Notes under the pieces: model-generated | What the model was told of the DNA's origin: nothing | Database searches by the model: none | The model's input: the letters and a program-made list of their open reading frames with translations, nothing else | Made by a program: the position numbers and the translations under genes | In this document: positions 1 through 8,505 of the stretch, in pieces | Layout: every line of letters starts with the position of its first letter | How positions within the stretch are numbered: the stretch's first letter is position 1 | Assembly: GCF_004214795.1 (NCBI RefSeq) | Contig: NZ_CP035928.1 | Location: 1,240,001-1,304,000 of the forward strand | From: Malaciobacter pacificus | GTDB lineage: Bacteria; Campylobacterota; Campylobacteria; Campylobacterales; Arcobacteraceae | DNA: 64,000 nucleotides | Reading direction: 5' to 3'

Positions 1-56
1 ATCACATTTTTTACCCATATTTTTTATTGTAATTTAAGCTTTTATTAATATTATAA

Positions 57-136
57 ATGTTAACATTATGTATAAATATAAAATATATTAAATATAACAT
101 TATGTTTGTAAAAATATTTTATATATAATATTATGT
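57..136. promoter_or_regulatory. Repeated ACAT-N-ATGT boxes before the recombinase-fold gene
   Basis: TAACATTATGT occurs at 61-71 and 95-105, and TAATATTATGT at 126-136, spaced 34 and 31 bp. Each box is close to a short palindrome (ACAT-T-ATGT). The first is joined to a perfect ATGTTAACAT palindrome at 57-66. The last box ends about 15 bp before the start codon. The arrangement suggests an operator, possibly for autoregulation; no function is shown by the sequence alone. Confidence 0.4.
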
Positions 137-150
137 AAAAGGAATTTGCT

Positions 151-792
151 ATGAGTAATATTTTTTCTTATGTAAGAGTTAATAAAAATAATGAATCGTA
201 TACACAAAAGCAAAAGGCGTCAATAAGTAAATATATTGATCAACATAATATTTCTATTTACAAAGAGTTTGAAATTGAAATTTCAAGTTCAAGTGAAGAA
301 AAAAATATTTTAGAATTATTAAAAAACTGTGAAAAAAACTCTACTCTTTTGGTTTCGGATTTAAATGTATTTGGAAGAAGTATTGAAACAATTTTAGAGA
401 TTGTTAAATTTTTACTATCTAACAAAGTGAGAATTTTAGTAGTAAATCAAAATCTTGATTTAGTTGATGATAAAGATATGCTTACTCAAATGATTCTTGG
501 TGTTATATCTATGACTATGAATTTAGAAAAAGATTTAATGAGTCTAAGAACAAAAGAAGCATTAAGTGTTAAAAAACAAAATGGAATTGCATTAGGAAAA
601 CCTAAAGGTACAATTCAAAAGTCAAAATTTGATGAACAAAGAGATAAGATTGAAGAGTTATTACAACTTGGATTATCTGTTAGAAAAATTGCAAAACTTC
701 TTGGTTATAACAATCATATAGGATTGAATAACTATGTTAAGAAGAGAAAGATTCGAGAAAATTTGCCTAATACTCTTAATATTGCAAGTTAA
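151..792 (+). CDS. Serine recombinase-fold protein lacking the catalytic serine (probable DNA-binding pseudo-resolvase)
   Basis: The 213-aa protein follows the resolvase/invertase layout: an N-terminal catalytic fold (about 1-140), a long E helix ending LRTKEAL, a GKPKGT linker, and a C-terminal helix-turn-helix (about 165-200). The usual Y-x-R-V-S motif reads YVRVN, so Asn11 replaces the nucleophilic serine. The D-R-L-G-R motif reads LNVFGR: the second Arg (Arg76) stays, but the first becomes Val73. Without the nucleophile it should not cut DNA, so a DNA-binding or architectural role is more likely (inference). It starts at ATG 151 after AAAGGAA. It stands alone, followed by its own terminator hairpin. 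Confidence 0.8.
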   Translation: MSNIFSYVRVNKNNESYTQKQKASISKYIDQHNISIYKEFEIEISSSSEEKNILELLKNCEKNSTLLVSDLNVFGRSIETILEIVKFLLSNKVRILVVNQNLDLVDDKDMLTQMILGVISMTMNLEKDLMSLRTKEALSVKKQNGIALGKPKGTIQKSKFDEQRDKIEELLQLGLSVRKIAKLLGYNNHIGLNNYVKKRKIRENLPNTLNIAS

Positions 793-818
793 TAAACTTC
801 AATATTAAGAGTTTCTTA
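772..818 (+). terminator. Hairpin terminator of the recombinase-fold gene
   Basis: ACTCTTAATATTG (772-784) pairs with CAATATTAAGAGT (800-812). Inner AAGTT/AACTT pairing closes an AATA loop, giving about 18 bp with one bulge, followed by TTTCTT. The left arm overlaps the last codons and stop of the gene. Confidence 0.65.
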
Positions 819-876
819 TACTTACTAATTAATATAAACTTATCTTACTAAAAGTTTAAATTATAAAAAAATTTTA

Positions 877-882
877 TATAAT
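877..882 (+). promoter_or_regulatory. -10 box TATAAT placing +1 at the ATG of the YeiH-like gene
   Basis: TATAAT ends 6 nt before ATG 889, and the spacer (TCCGCC) has no Shine-Dalgarno. Transcription from this box would begin at or next to the A of the start codon, giving a leaderless mRNA. Whether the box is used is inference. Confidence 0.4.
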
Positions 883-888
883 TCCGCC

Positions 889-1854
889 ATGGATAAATTA
901 TACGGAATTTTTTTATGTGTTGTTATTGCCCTAGGTGCAATATTCCTTTCAAATTACATAATAATAGGCTCAGTGGCAATAGCAGTTATTTTAGGCGCTT
1001 TAATTGGTAATACAATGCCATTAAGTTCAAAATTTAATAGCGGTATAACTTTTAGTGAGAAAACACTTTTAGCAATAGCAATTTCTCTATTAGGAATTAA
1101 TTTAGATTTTAATATTTTAATGCAACTAGGTTTTAATACAATCATAATTATTATTCTCTCTTTAATTGCAACTATATTCTTTGGAACTTATATAGCAAAT
1201 CAAAGAAATTTTGATAAAACATTTGCTCAAATTTTATCTATTGGTAATGGTGTTTGTGGAAGTGCTGCTATTGCTGCAACAAAAGATATAGTAAAACTTG
1301 ATAAACAAAAAGCTGCTTTAGCTGTTGCAATTGTTAATTTATTAGGAACAGTAGGATTATTTATTTTACCAATCATAGGATTGCTTCTTGGTTTAAATGA
1401 TGTTGATATGGGAATTTTACTAGGAAATACCCTTCAATCAGTTGGTCATGCAATTGCAGCTGGGTTTAGTGTAAATGAAACAGTAGGTCAAAGTGCAACA
1501 ATTACTAAAATGGGAAGAATACTACTTTTAACACCAATTATCATTTGGCTTATATTTCAGGTTTCAAAAAATAGTACAACACAAACAAGTTTAAAAGAGA
1601 AAATTAGCGTACCTTTTTTTATTGTTGGATTCATAATTACTTCAATTTTAGCAACAAGTGGAATTTTACCAAAAGAGACTATTGATTTAATTTCAAATAT
1701 AAGTGAATTAACTCTTATCATCGCAATGAGTGCCATTGGTTTAAAAATTAGTTTTAATGCTATTAAACAAAGTGGATGGGATGCATTTGTTTTAGCAGGA
1801 TATATTTTTAAATTTCAAATTATTTTAACAATATTATTAATTGCTATTTTATAA
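889..1854 (+). CDS. YeiH family (UPF0324) membrane permease, putative sulfate exporter
   Basis: A 321-aa polytopic inner membrane protein with about ten hydrophobic helices, the normal size for the family. The family signature GNGVCGSAAIA sits at 119-129, and LGNTLQSVGHAIAAGFSV follows in the second half. YeiH proteins are annotated as putative sulfate or small-anion exporters, but the substrate is not established. It starts at ATG 889 with no visible ribosome binding site and a -10 box directly upstream, so the message may be leaderless. No operon partner: rplI follows after 58 bp with its own ribosome binding site. Confidence 0.85.
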   Translation: MDKLYGIFLCVVIALGAIFLSNYIIIGSVAIAVILGALIGNTMPLSSKFNSGITFSEKTLLAIAISLLGINLDFNILMQLGFNTIIIIILSLIATIFFGTYIANQRNFDKTFAQILSIGNGVCGSAAIAATKDIVKLDKQKAALAVAIVNLLGTVGLFILPIIGLLLGLNDVDMGILLGNTLQSVGHAIAAGFSVNETVGQSATITKMGRILLLTPIIIWLIFQVSKNSTTQTSLKEKISVPFFIVGFIITSILATSGILPKETIDLISNISELTLIIAMSAIGLKISFNAIKQSGWDAFVLAGYIFKFQIILTILLIAIL

Positions 1855-1912
1855 TTTCTAATTAATACAGGCTATTGTAGAATATCACCAATAAAATTGA
1901 ATTGGAGATATT

Positions 1913-2362
1913 GTGAAAGTATTATTAATTAAAGATGTTAAAAGTTTAGGTAAAGCTGGAGAGATTAAAGAAGTAAAAGATGGATATGGAAAAAACTTTT
2001 TAGTTGGTAAAGGTTTTGCATTACATGCAACTGATGAAGTTATTGCTGAGTATGAAGCAAAACAAGCTGAACTTAAAAAAATAGAAGCTGAAGAAATAGC
2101 AGCAGCTAAAGAACTTGCAGAAAAATTAAATACTACAAAACTTACTATTAAACATAAAATTGGTGCAAATGGCCACTTAATTGGATCAGTTACAAATAAA
2201 GAGATTAGTGAATCATTAAATGAAGAGTTTGGAATAGATATTGACAAGAAAAATATTTCACTAAAAAATAAAATAAAATCAGCAGGTATTTTTGAAGTAG
2301 ATTGTAAATTAGGTCATGGTATACATGCAGATTTAAAAGTAGATGTAATTGGAGTTGAATAG
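1913..2362 (+). CDS. rplI: 50S ribosomal protein L9
   Basis: The 149-aa protein opens MKVLLIKDVKSLGKAGE and continues with the K-D-G-Y-(G/A)-K-N-F-L pattern diagnostic of L9. A long connecting helix rich in Glu, Ala and Lys (about 40-75) joins it to the C-terminal rRNA-binding domain. The start is GTG 1913, set by GGAGA at 1904-1908. Its stop abuts the hslV start (zero gap), so rplI-hslV-hslU are probably one transcript with translational coupling. Confidence 0.97.
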   Translation: MKVLLIKDVKSLGKAGEIKEVKDGYGKNFLVGKGFALHATDEVIAEYEAKQAELKKIEAEEIAAAKELAEKLNTTKLTIKHKIGANGHLIGSVTNKEISESLNEEFGIDIDKKNISLKNKIKSAGIFEVDCKLGHGIHADLKVDVIGVE

Positions 2363-2899
2363 ATGTTTGATGCTACTACGATACTTGCATACAAAGGACC
2401 TAATAAAGCAGTAATTGGAGGTGACGGTCAAGTTACTTTTGGTAATGCTATTTTAAAAGGTAATGCTACAAAAATTAGAACTTTATATAATGGAAAAATT
2501 TTAGCAGGATTTGCAGGAAGCACTGCTGATGCATTTAATTTATTTGATATGTTTGAAACACATTTAGAAAATACTAAAGGTGATTTATTAAAAGCTGTGA
2601 TTGCATTTTCTAAAGAGTGGAGAAAAGATAAAGTGCTAAGAAGACTTGAAGCTATGATGATTGTATTAAATAAAGATAATATTTTTATACTTTCAGGAAA
2701 TGGTGATGTAGTTGAACCAGAAGATGGGGCAATTGCTTCTATTGGAAGTGGTGGAAACTTTGCAATTAGTGCCGCGCGTGCTTTAGCAAAACATGCAAAT
2801 ATGGATGAAGAAGAGTTAGTTAAAGAATCACTTATGATTGCAGGTGAACTTTGTATTTATACTAACCAAAATATTAAGATTTTAAAACTAGAGGATTAA
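2363..2899 (+). CDS. hslV: ATP-dependent protease proteolytic subunit HslV
   Basis: A 178-aa threonine protease of the proteasome beta family. The N-terminus MFDATTIL places the nucleophile Thr5 after a four-residue propeptide that must be removed, and [15 protein letters not shown] is the conserved strand and loop. It forms dodecamers capped by HslU, encoded immediately downstream (6-nt gap), for degradation of misfolded cytoplasmic proteins. ATG 2363 follows the rplI stop directly. Confidence 0.96.
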   Translation: MFDATTILAYKGPNKAVIGGDGQVTFGNAILKGNATKIRTLYNGKILAGFAGSTADAFNLFDMFETHLENTKGDLLKAVIAFSKEWRKDKVLRRLEAMMIVLNKDNIFILSGNGDVVEPEDGAIASIGSGGNFAISAARALAKHANMDEEELVKESLMIAGELCIYTNQNIKILKLED

Positions 2900-2905
2900 T
2901 AAAAG

Positions 2906-4234
2906 ATGGATTTAACACCAAAGCAGATAGTTGAATATTTAGATGATTATATTATTGGTCAAAAAAATGCTAAAAAAACTATTGCCTTAGCTTTAAGAAA
3001 TAGATTTAGAAGAATGAAAGTAGAACCTACACTTCAAGAAGAAATTATGCCAAAAAATATTTTGATGATAGGAAGTACTGGTGTTGGTAAAACTGAGATT
3101 GCTAGAAGATTAGCAAAAATGATGGGATTACCTTTTGTAAAAGTTGAAGCTAGTAAATATACTGAAGTTGGTTTTGTAGGTCGAGATGTCGAATCAATGG
3201 TTCGAGACTTAGTTTATGAATCAATTAATCTTGTAACAAAAGAGTATGAAGAAAAAATCAAAGATAAAATTGAAGAAGAAGTAAATAAAAAAATCATTGA
3301 AAAATTAGTACCACCACTTCCTGATAGTGCAAGTGATAGTGCAAAAGAATCATTTATTAAAACATATAATGTGATGGAAGAGAAACTTCTAAAGGGTGAT
3401 TTAGATGATAAAACTATTGAGATAGAAATCCCTAAAAAGACTCATGTAGAGATTTTAGATTCTAATATGCCTTTAGATATGAGTTCTATGCAAGAGAGTT
3501 TAAATAAAATGCTTGGTGGACTTAATAAAGAGAAAATAAAAAAAGAAGTGAAAATTAAAGATGCTAAGGTTTTATTAAAATCAAGTGCAAGTGAATCTTT
3601 ACTTGACCAAGAAGCAATTAAAATTGAAGCGATTAAAAGAGCAGAATCAGGTGGAATTATTTTTTTAGATGAAATTGATAAAATTGCATCAGGTAAATCA
3701 AATCAAAATCAAGACCCATCAAAAGAGGGAGTTCAAAGAGACTTACTTCCAATAGTTGAAGGAAGTTCTGTTCAGACAAAATTTGGTCATGTAAAAACTG
3801 ACCATATTTTATTTATAGCAGCAGGGGCATTTCATGTATCTAAACCAAGTGATTTACTGCCAGAATTACAAGGACGATTTCCTTTAAGAGTTGAGTTAGA
3901 AACTTTAGATGAAGATGCTTTATATAAAATTTTAACAAATACTAAAAATTCACTTCTTAGACAATATAAAGCTTTATTAGAAGTTGAAGAAGTAGAGTTA
4001 GAGTTTGATGATGAATCAATTAAAGCTTTTGCAAAATATTCTGTGACTGCAAATAATAAAACAGAAGATATTGGTGCGAGAAGACTTCATACTGTTATTG
4101 AAAAAGTTATTGAAGATATTTCATTTAATGCTGATGAAATGAAGGGACAAAAAGTAATAGTAACTAAAGAACTAGTAGAAGAAAAACTAGATACTATTGT
4201 GGAAGACGACGATTTAGCTAAGTATATATTATAG
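2906..4234 (+). CDS. hslU: ATP-dependent protease ATPase subunit HslU
   Basis: A 442-aa AAA+ unfoldase. Walker A GSTGVGKT is at 56-63, and Walker B lies in GGIIFLDEIDK (about 250). The sensor and arginine regions include ELQGRFPLRVEL and TEDIGARRLHTV, and the C-terminal DDDLAKYIL tail that docks into HslV is intact. The inserted I domain (about 110-240) is Lys/Glu rich. It works with HslV immediately upstream. Confidence 0.97.
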   Translation: MDLTPKQIVEYLDDYIIGQKNAKKTIALALRNRFRRMKVEPTLQEEIMPKNILMIGSTGVGKTEIARRLAKMMGLPFVKVEASKYTEVGFVGRDVESMVRDLVYESINLVTKEYEEKIKDKIEEEVNKKIIEKLVPPLPDSASDSAKESFIKTYNVMEEKLLKGDLDDKTIEIEIPKKTHVEILDSNMPLDMSSMQESLNKMLGGLNKEKIKKEVKIKDAKVLLKSSASESLLDQEAIKIEAIKRAESGGIIFLDEIDKIASGKSNQNQDPSKEGVQRDLLPIVEGSSVQTKFGHVKTDHILFIAAGAFHVSKPSDLLPELQGRFPLRVELETLDEDALYKILTNTKNSLLRQYKALLEVEEVELEFDDESIKAFAKYSVTANNKTEDIGARRLHTVIEKVIEDISFNADEMKGQKVIVTKELVEEKLDTIVEDDDLAKYIL

Positions 4235-4296
4235 GTCTTTAAAATTAATAATTTTTTAGATAGAATATATCTATTAATAATTTAGGGGAGTTGGTT

Positions 4297-4602
4297 ATGG
4301 ATATAATTACATTTAATGAGGTTGATGAATCATTATTTAATAGTGAGTTTAAGGTTGAACACTTTCATACAGGAACTAGTATGAAAGCTGATGTTGTGAT
4401 ATTGGATATTAATACGATATTTGAATTTGAAGAGAATAAAGCTGAAGTTACAAAAGATAAATATGTGTCAATTGCAGTAATTGAAGATGAAAGTGATTAT
4501 GATGCTTTCAAGAATTTTGGAATTGATGCATGGATTTTAGCAAGTGAAATTTCTCAAATTAATAATATAGTAAATCTAGTAAATAAAAGATTTTTATCAT
4601 AA
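4297..4602 (+). CDS. Conserved small protein of unknown function between hslU and the TatD gene
   Basis: About 101 aa, acidic, soluble, no signal or membrane segment. The pattern VVILDIN, SIAVIEDES and GIDAWILASEISQINNIVNLV resembles the alternating strands and helices of a response-regulator receiver without a proven phosphorylation site; this is a weak fold impression only. ATG 4297 is preferred over the in-frame TTG at 4291 because AGGGGAG (4284-4290) is then 6 nt away. The downstream TatD gene begins about 10 bp after the stop. Confidence 0.7.
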   Translation: MDIITFNEVDESLFNSEFKVEHFHTGTSMKADVVILDINTIFEFEENKAEVTKDKYVSIAVIEDESDYDAFKNFGIDAWILASEISQINNIVNLVNKRFLS

Positions 4603-4612
4603 GGGATAAGTT

Positions 4613-5401
4613 ATTATTTTAGATACACACTGTCATTTAGACAATGAAAAATTTTATGAAGATATTGATGAAGTTATAAAAAATGCACTTGAACATGGAG
4701 TTAAAGGTTTTTTAATTCCTGGTGCTGATTTTGAAGATTTACCTCAAGCTGTTAAATTAGCTGAAAAATATGATGAAGTATTTTTTAGTGTAGGAATACA
4801 CCCTTATGATTGTGATTCTTATGATGAATCAATAATGGAAAAATATGTAACTCACCCTAAATGTATTGCTATTGGTGAATGTGGTTTAGACTACTTTAGA
4901 CTCCCTGAAGATGAAGAAGAAAAAAGACAAAATATAGCAAAACAAAAAGAGGTATTTATATCTCAAATAGAGTTTGCAAAAAAAGTAAATAAACCTTTAA
5001 TAGTACATATAAGAGAAGCATCAAATGATTCAAGACAAATTTTAATGGATTATAATGCAAAAGAAGTTGGTGGAGTATTACACTGCTTTAATGCAAGTGA
5101 GCATCTACTTCCATTAGCTGACCATGGATTTTATTATGGAATTGGAGGAGTATTAACTTTTAAAAATGCTAAAAAGTTAGTTGATGTTCTACCTAAAATC
5201 CCAAAAGATAAATTAATAATTGAAACAGATGCTCCATATTTGACTCCTCATCCCCATAGAGGAAAAAGAAATGAACCATACTATACAGTTTTTGTAGCTG
5301 ATAAAATGGCAGAATTACTTAATATGCCAAGGGATGAGATAGAAAAGCTTACTACAAACAATGCTATAAAATTATTTAATGAATTTTCTAGAATATCTTA
5401 G
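4613..5401 (+). CDS. TatD family metal-dependent hydrolase/DNase starting at ATT
   Basis: Reading back from the obvious TatD body, the frame contains the required N-terminal metal motif as M-I-L-D-T-H-C-H-L-D (HxH at residues 6 and 8). The only codons between the in-frame stop TAA 4607-4609 and that motif are GTT, ATT, ATT and TTA. ATT 4613 gives the canonical N-terminus and lies 6 nt after AAGGGA (4601-4606). Later motifs: GIHPYDCD, GECGLDYFR, HIREA, LHCFNAS, IETDAPYLTPHPHRG. Length 262 aa, typical of TatD/YcfH. A start at ATG 4835 would delete the active site. Likely Mg2+-dependent 3'-5' exonuclease or repair role, by family. Confidence 0.85.
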   Translation: MILDTHCHLDNEKFYEDIDEVIKNALEHGVKGFLIPGADFEDLPQAVKLAEKYDEVFFSVGIHPYDCDSYDESIMEKYVTHPKCIAIGECGLDYFRLPEDEEEKRQNIAKQKEVFISQIEFAKKVNKPLIVHIREASNDSRQILMDYNAKEVGGVLHCFNASEHLLPLADHGFYYGIGGVLTFKNAKKLVDVLPKIPKDKLIIETDAPYLTPHPHRGKRNEPYYTVFVADKMAELLNMPRDEIEKLTTNNAIKLFNEFSRIS

Positions 5402-5522
5402 ATATAATATATACTATTTAAGATACTAGAAAGTTTATTTACAAATACTCAAATATATTCTTACTATAAGCTATTACAGAGTTGTTTAAATTTAAACTTT
5501 ATTAAAAATTTAAAGGTACTTT
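5402..5522. other. Intergenic promoter region before rlpA
   Basis: 121 bp, very AT-rich, no reading frame. TACTATAAG at about 5463-5471 is a candidate -10 for the rlpA-hisB-kdsC-lptCA-engB run. AAAGGTAC precedes the rlpA start. Confidence 0.35.
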
Positions 5523-6422
5523 ATGTCTAAGAATAATAATCTATTTTTTCAAAGTATAGTTGCAACTGTTATTTTAGGTGTAGCTTTTTCTGGATGTTCC
5601 TCAAAAAAAACTAGACTAGCAAGTAATACAACAATCAATAAGTTTTATAAAGATACTAATAATACAAAGATTAAAAACTCAAGAAATATGCATAAATATA
5701 CATTAAGACCATATAGTGTTTTTGGTATAAAATATTATCCTTTTGTGGCTAATGTAGGTGATGAATTTACAGGGATTGCATCTTGGTATGGTCCAGATTT
5801 TCATGCAAAGAAAACTTCAAATGGTGAAACCTATAATATGTACGCTTTAACAGCAGCACATAAGACTCTACCCATGAATACAGTTGTAAGAGTTGATAAC
5901 TTAGAAAATGGTAAATCTGTAATTGTAAGAATCAATGATAGAGGACCTTTTGTAAAAGGCAGAATAATTGACTTATCAAATAAAGCTGCCCATGCTATTG
6001 ATATGGTTAGAAAAGGTACAGCTAAAGTAAAAGTTACTGTATTAGGATATAATGGTGAAATAAATAATCATAATGCGCCTACTGTAGCTCATGTAAAACA
6101 GATACCTGTTGAAACTAAACCAAAGGTTATTGATGTAGGTGAAGCTATTAACCCTACAACAATAGAAGAAAATACTGTAACACCTTCTAGTGTAGGAGCA
6201 TATAATATTCAAGTAGGAGCCTTTTCAAAAGCTCAAGGTGCTATTGAAACAAGAGATAAATTTCAAAGTTTATACCCTTCAAATAAAGTTGAAGCAAAAA
6301 GAGAATTTACGAATGGACAATATTTTTATAAAGTATTTATAAAAGGGTTTTCAACAAAAACTGATGCAGAAGTATTTAAATTAGAAAATGGTTTAAATAG
6401 TTCAATGATAGTAAAAGATTAA
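5523..6422 (+). CDS. rlpA: RlpA-like septal lytic transglycosylase lipoprotein with SPOR domain
   Basis: A 299-aa lipoprotein. The signal peptide ends in a lipobox with Cys25 (AFSGC). The double-psi beta-barrel domain includes [19 protein letters not shown] and VRINDRGPF, with the catalytic-type Asp in NDRGP. A C-terminal SPOR domain (about 225-299, [14 protein letters not shown]) binds denuded septal glycan. The family localizes to the division site and trims peptidoglycan. Only 11 bp separate it from hisB. Confidence 0.9.
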   Translation: MSKNNNLFFQSIVATVILGVAFSGCSSKKTRLASNTTINKFYKDTNNTKIKNSRNMHKYTLRPYSVFGIKYYPFVANVGDEFTGIASWYGPDFHAKKTSNGETYNMYALTAAHKTLPMNTVVRVDNLENGKSVIVRINDRGPFVKGRIIDLSNKAAHAIDMVRKGTAKVKVTVLGYNGEINNHNAPTVAHVKQIPVETKPKVIDVGEAINPTTIEENTVTPSSVGAYNIQVGAFSKAQGAIETRDKFQSLYPSNKVEAKREFTNGQYFYKVFIKGFSTKTDAEVFKLENGLNSSMIVKD

Positions 6423-6433
6423 GGAAAAAATTA

Positions 6434-7006
6434 ATGGTAGAAGTTAATAGAAAAACAAAAGAAACAGATATTAGATGCAAACTAGATATTAATGGGACAG
6501 GAAAATCAAATATAAATACAGGTGTTGGTTTTTTTGACCATATGCTAGAAGCTTTATCAAAACATAGCGGAATAGATATTGATTTAACTTGTGATGGCGA
6601 TTTACATATTGATGCTCATCATACAGTTGAAGATTGTGGAATTGTTTTAGGACAAGCTTTAAAAAAAGAGATTTTCCCTATTGAAGCTGTTGAGAGATAT
6701 GGAAATGCAACTGTTGTTATGGATGAAGCATCAACAACTTGTGCTTTAGATTTATCAAATAGACCTTTTTTAGTATATGAAGTAAATGTTAGTGGAAAAG
6801 TAGGTGAGTTTGATGTAGAACTAGCTGAAGAGTTTTTCCATGCTTTAAGTGGAAATGCTGGATTAACAGTTCATATCATAAATGAAAGAGGAAGAAATAA
6901 ACACCATATTTTAGAAGCAAGTTTCAAAGCATTTGCTGTTGCTCTTAGACGTGCTTTAGTAAAAAATGAAAAACTTGGAATTCCAAGTACAAAAGGTGTT
7001 TTATGA
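6434..7006 (+). CDS. hisB: Imidazoleglycerol-phosphate dehydratase
   Basis: A 190-aa single-function HisB without the phosphatase domain found in enterics. Metal-binding motifs DAHHTVEDCG and GRNKHHILEASFKA are both present, as is GVGFFDHML near the N-terminus. It catalyses step six or seven of histidine biosynthesis. The stop overlaps the kdsC start by 4 bp (ATGA), so the two are translationally coupled despite unrelated pathways. Confidence 0.97.
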   Translation: MVEVNRKTKETDIRCKLDINGTGKSNINTGVGFFDHMLEALSKHSGIDIDLTCDGDLHIDAHHTVEDCGIVLGQALKKEIFPIEAVERYGNATVVMDEASTTCALDLSNRPFLVYEVNVSGKVGEFDVELAEEFFHALSGNAGLTVHIINERGRNKHHILEASFKAFAVALRRALVKNEKLGIPSTKGVL

Positions 7007-7500
7007 TTAAGTTAATTGTTTTAGATGTAGATGGAACACTAACTGATGGAAAAATCACTTACTCAAATAGTGGAGAAGAGACTAAATCTTTTGATGTAGC
7101 TGATGGTTTAGCAATTGCAGTATGGACAAAGAAATTTGGAAATAAAGCAGCAATTATTACAGGTAGAAAATCTGATATTGTTGAAAAAAGAGCTAAAGAG
7201 TTACAAATAACTCATCTTCATCAAGGTATAAAAAATAAACAAGAAGTTTTAGAAAAAATCCTTGAAGAAGAGGGAATTGATTGGTCAGAAGTTGCTGCTA
7301 TTGGTGATGATTTAAATGATTATCACATGTTAAAAAAAGCTGGACTTTCTTTTACACCTGCAAATGGTAGTCACTATATTAAAGATATAGTTAATGTTGT
7401 TTGTAAAAATAAAGGTGGAGAAGGTGCAGTTAGGGAAATGATGGAATATATTTACAAAGAAGATGGATTAGAAGAGGATTTTCTTAACGCATGGATATAA
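7003..7500 (+). CDS. kdsC: 3-deoxy-D-manno-octulosonate 8-phosphate phosphatase
   Basis: A 165-aa HAD-family phosphatase without a cap domain, usual size for KdsC. The catalytic DVDGTLTDG motif begins at Asp8; the C-terminal acidic motif is GDDLNDYHML. It releases phosphate from KDO-8-P for lipopolysaccharide inner core synthesis. Overlap by 4 bp with hisB and by 10 bp with lptC places it in the envelope operon. Confidence 0.95.
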   Translation: MIKLIVLDVDGTLTDGKITYSNSGEETKSFDVADGLAIAVWTKKFGNKAAIITGRKSDIVEKRAKELQITHLHQGIKNKQEVLEKILEEEGIDWSEVAAIGDDLNDYHMLKKAGLSFTPANGSHYIKDIVNVVCKNKGGEGAVREMMEYIYKEDGLEEDFLNAWI

Positions 7501-8021
7501 AACTATTTATTAGTGCACTTTTAGGTGTCTCTACTTTTGCATATTTCTTACCTGTTGAAAATTTAAAAAAAAGTAATGAAGATAAAGATATACCTTTAGT
7601 TATTTTTGAAAAACCTTTAATGTATTCACTAACGCAAGATGGAGTAAGTAGGGTTATTCAATCTTCTCAAGCAGTTAGATATAATACAAGAGATGAGTTA
7701 TTTGATGCTAATATTTTGGTGAAAAATGAATTAGAGAATAAACAATTTCAAGTAGAGAAATTTAATGCAGATATAATTATAAAAAAAGATAGTTTATATA
7801 CTTTGATTGATAATGTAAAATATGAAAGAGATAATTTTGCAAAATTGAAAACTAATCAAATGTTTTATGACGAAAAAAAAGATATAGTTTATAACAATAA
7901 GAGTTTTGAAGGTAATTATTATAATAGTAAATTAAAAGGAACAGATTTATATTTAGATCTAAACAATAAGACTTTTAGTGCAAAACAGACTCATTTTGAA
8001 ATAGATATGAAAAAGAAATAA
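7491..8021 (+). CDS. lptC: LPS export protein LptC
   Basis: A 176-aa bitopic protein: an N-terminal hydrophobic anchor (about 4-20) followed by a periplasmic beta-jellyroll region with the recurring YNTRDELFDANI-type strands of the LptC family. Sequence identity in this family is low, so position between kdsC and lptA is strong supporting evidence. It links the LptBFG transporter to the LptA bridge. ATG 7491 lies inside the last codons of kdsC. Confidence 0.88.
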   Translation: MDIKLFISALLGVSTFAYFLPVENLKKSNEDKDIPLVIFEKPLMYSLTQDGVSRVIQSSQAVRYNTRDELFDANILVKNELENKQFQVEKFNADIIIKKDSLYTLIDNVKYERDNFAKLKTNQMFYDEKKDIVYNNKSFEGNYYNSKLKGTDLYLDLNNKTFSAKQTHFEIDMKKK

Positions 8022-8031
8022 AGGGATTTAA

Positions 8032-8505
8032 ATGAAATATTTAGCTAGTTTATTATTAAGTTCTACACTGCTATTTGGAGCTAGTGAACAACTTATTATT
8101 GATGCAAAAAATTTTGAAGCAAGTGATAAAGAAGGTGTTTCAACATTTAGTGGTAATGTAAAAATACAAATGGGAAAAGATAAATTAAATGCAGAAAAAG
8201 TAAGTATCTTTTTTAATACAAATGGTAAAAATCCCACTAAATATGAAGCAACAGGTAATGTAAATTTTGAATTTAATACAAAAACAAAAAAGTATATAGG
8301 AAAAGGAAATAAAGTAGTTTATTCACCTTTAAAAGAAGAATACACAATCATAGGAAATGGTTTTTTACAAGAAAAAAATGATAATAGAAAAATCTATGGT
8401 GAGAAAATCTATGTAAATCAGCTAAGTGGTGAAGCAAAAGTGAGTGGAAGTGATAATAAACCAGTTAGATTTATTATTGATGTAAAAAGAGGTGAGGGAA
8501 ACTAA
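8032..8505 (+). CDS. lptA: LPS transport periplasmic protein LptA
   Basis: A 157-aa periplasmic protein with signal peptide MKYLASLLLSSTLLFGAS. The body carries the OstA/LptA-type repeats (LIIDAKNFEASDKEGVSTFSGNVKIQMG). It forms the periplasmic bridge that carries LPS from LptC to LptD. Its stop overlaps the engB start by one base (TAATG), giving tight coupling. Confidence 0.93.
   Translation: MKYLASLLLSSTLLFGASEQLIIDAKNFEASDKEGVSTFSGNVKIQMGKDKLNAEKVSIFFNTNGKNPTKYEATGNVNFEFNTKTKKYIGKGNKVVYSPLKEEYTIIGNGFLQEKNDNRKIYGEKIYVNQLSGEAKVSGSDNKPVRFIIDVKRGEGN

Noticed and set aside
1885-2247. 120-codon minus-strand frame opposite rplI
   Set aside because: Antisense shadow of a clear ribosomal protein gene; composition mirrors its Lys/Glu-rich codons.
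4613-4834. TatD gene truncated at its 5' end
   Set aside because: The upstream sequence encodes the full conserved N-terminus in frame; only the start codon is unusual.
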